A stretch of DNA of 6,461 nucleotides, taken from contig JADLEN010000349.1 in the NCBI GenBank assembly GCA_020846105.1, positions 1 through 6,461 of the forward strand, in the 5' to 3' direction. Position numbers and translations under genes: made by a program. The first letter of the stretch is position 1; each line of letters begins with the position of its first letter. The stretch comes from Chitinophagaceae bacterium (lineage in GTDB: Bacteria > Bacteroidota > Bacteroidia > Chitinophagales > Chitinophagaceae). Below the pieces are notes generated by a model that worked only from the letters and a program-made list of their open reading frames with translations, made no database searches and had not been told where the DNA came from. Positions 5,615 through 6,461 of the stretch are shown piece by piece.

Positions 5615-6461
5615 TTCTGAAATCATTGTTTTTATAAACTTTAATCCAGCTCTTAGCCATATCCTCACTTTTGTAAATACCGGTGCTAGTAGCTAAGTAG
5701 AAATAGGTTTTTGTAACCTTATTCTTGAAATAATTTTCTTTTGAAACAATACCATAGACAGTGGTTTGTGCATCTATCCCAGAATTAGAAGTTGCAAAAG
5801 TGGTACCTGTGGTAACATATACTCCATTTTTTTCCGTGCCCACCAACACTATATTTTTGGCGGCATAAGTGCTGTAGAGTTTCTTACCTACTGGCAAACC
5901 AGCATATGCACTAAAAGTTTTACCCTCGTCGCTACTATAAAAAGCACCTCCAAGACCGTTGTAATCTGTTGCTATTACTGAGCTACCATTATGGCTAAGG
6001 TAAAATTGGTAGTTTTTAGAAAGGTTGGTTCTTACTTCTTCCCATCTGCCATCTGCTGTTTTTTTGACGTACAATTTAGTAGTATCTATCACACTACCGG
6101 TAGGAGAGTAGCCAAATAATAAATTACCTTCTGTGAAAGTATAAGACTCTATATTGTAAGCACTATCCTGATCCTTTGTCCACATAGTGTCTGTGTTGAA
6201 ATAAGTACCGTTTTCTGGACTTATAGACACTTTGCCTCTGATGGATTCAAGATTAGAAACGTATAATTTGTTCCAACCTGGAATGTCGAGAATAAAATTT
6301 GGCGCCATAGAAGTTAATGGCAAATTGATAAGGTCGGCTCTCAATGGGTTGAAATTTTGGCCATTATCTTCACTTAGATACAATCTATTTGCTTTGGCAA
6401 ATAATACATTTTGCTTTGAAGTTACTATTGACCTTATCGGAAAACCATCTCCGGGGAATAC
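5604..6461 (-). CDS. Asp-box (BNR) beta-propeller protein, C-terminal part (start beyond the right edge)
   Basis: The frame is open to the right edge, giving 286 sense codons plus the stop; a TTG at 6381-6383 is not the start because coding sequence continues through it. The visible part consists of degenerate beta-propeller repeats with Asp-box turns (S-x-D-x-G-x-x-W/F): SEDNGQNF (6351-6374), SPENGTYF with E for D, a shortened TADGRW, SSDEGKTF (5913-5936), a diverged VTTGTTF and SEDMAKSW with A for G (5646-5669). Spacing is about 40-52 residues. This fits sialidase/VPS10-type or photosystem stability factor-like propellers, common in secreted Bacteroidota proteins. No sialidase active-site arginine triad can be claimed, so the role is likely structural or ligand-binding. 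It ends shortly after the last repeat, without a type IX secretion sorting domain or membrane anchor. Location is unknown because the N-terminus is missing. Composition is AT-rich, and its last 11 bp overlap the S4-protein gene. Confidence 0.85.
   Translation of the reverse strand, partial: VFPGDGFPIRSIVTSKQNVLFAKANRLYLSEDNGQNFNPLRADLINLPLTSMAPNFILDIPGWNKLYVSNLESIRGKVSISPENGTYFNTDTMWTKDQDSAYNIESYTFTEGNLLFGYSPTGSVIDTTKLYVKKTADGRWEEVRTNLSKNYQFYLSHNGSSVIATDYNGLGGAFYSSDEGKTFSAYAGLPVGKKLYSTYAAKNIVLVGTEKNGVYVTTGTTFATSNSGIDAQTTVYGIVSKENYFKNKVTKTYFYLATSTGIYKSEDMAKSWIKVYKNNDFRTIY

Noticed and set aside
595..5690. Frequent CTAG tetranucleotides
   Set aside because: A rough count of about 22 in the window is near the chance expectation for this composition; CTAG is scarce in many proteobacteria but there is no sign of special clustering here.
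6381..6383. TTG as a start of the propeller gene
   Set aside because: The frame continues without a stop to position 6461 and the preceding residues continue the propeller-like sequence, so the gene is simply cut by the window.
1..6461. Mobile elements, CRISPR arrays, tRNA or rRNA genes, toxin-antitoxin or defence cassettes
   Set aside because: I looked for transposase-like frames, direct repeats with spacers, tRNA-like cloverleaf segments and paired small genes and saw none; coding density is high and the gene set is housekeeping.

Overview
The window reads as ordinary chromosomal DNA from a member of the Bacteroidota, probably a Cytophaga/Chitinophaga/Flavobacteria-type lineage. Three lines of evidence point there. 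TAnnTTTG elements (the -7 box of Bacteroidota sigma-A promoters) precede all three inferred transcription starts. Shine-Dalgarno signals are weak or absent, with A/T-rich leaders. The protein sequences, especially the M16 peptidase and HflX, have the character of that phylum. Base composition is moderate to AT-rich, except in the first kilobase.

Layout. Positions 2-1081 (+) hold the 3' part of hflX, a ribosome-associated GTPase; its start lies before the window. After an 84-bp gap with a candidate promoter comes a compact plus-strand unit: pdxA (1166-2218, pyridoxal phosphate synthesis), a single M16-family zinc peptidase (2253-3506) and a gamma-carbonic-anhydrase/PaaY-like hexapeptide protein (3519-4115). 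The unit ends at a strong, symmetric hairpin (4114-4151). The same hairpin also ends a convergent minus-strand gene (4166-4558) for a small secreted or membrane protein with a signal peptide, a low-complexity linker and a C-terminal pair of membrane helices resembling YqaE/Pmp3. A divergent intergenic region (4559-4685) has one promoter box on each strand and a 13-bp perfect palindrome. It drives a second plus-strand unit: a hotdog acyl-CoA thioesterase (4686-5201) followed 5 nt later by an Hsp15-like S4 RNA-binding protein (5207-5614). The last gene runs on the minus strand from the right edge to 5604. It is the C-terminal part of an Asp-box (BNR) beta-propeller protein, and its end overlaps the S4 gene tail to tail by 11 bp.

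Functionally the genes are a mix of housekeeping roles: ribosome rescue (HflX and Hsp15-like), cofactor synthesis (PdxA), proteolysis (M16), CO2/bicarbonate or acyl-CoA-related metabolism (gamma-CA/PaaY-like, thioesterase), and envelope proteins (the YqaE-like protein and probably the propeller). I see no phage, transposon, CRISPR, defence or toxin-antitoxin cassette, no tRNA or rRNA, and no intergenic stretch longer than about 130 bp. The points most worth a second look are the M16 peptidase without its usual adjacent partner, the signal-peptide/YqaE-like architecture, the palindrome at the thioesterase promoter, and the propeller that ends without a type IX secretion sorting domain.
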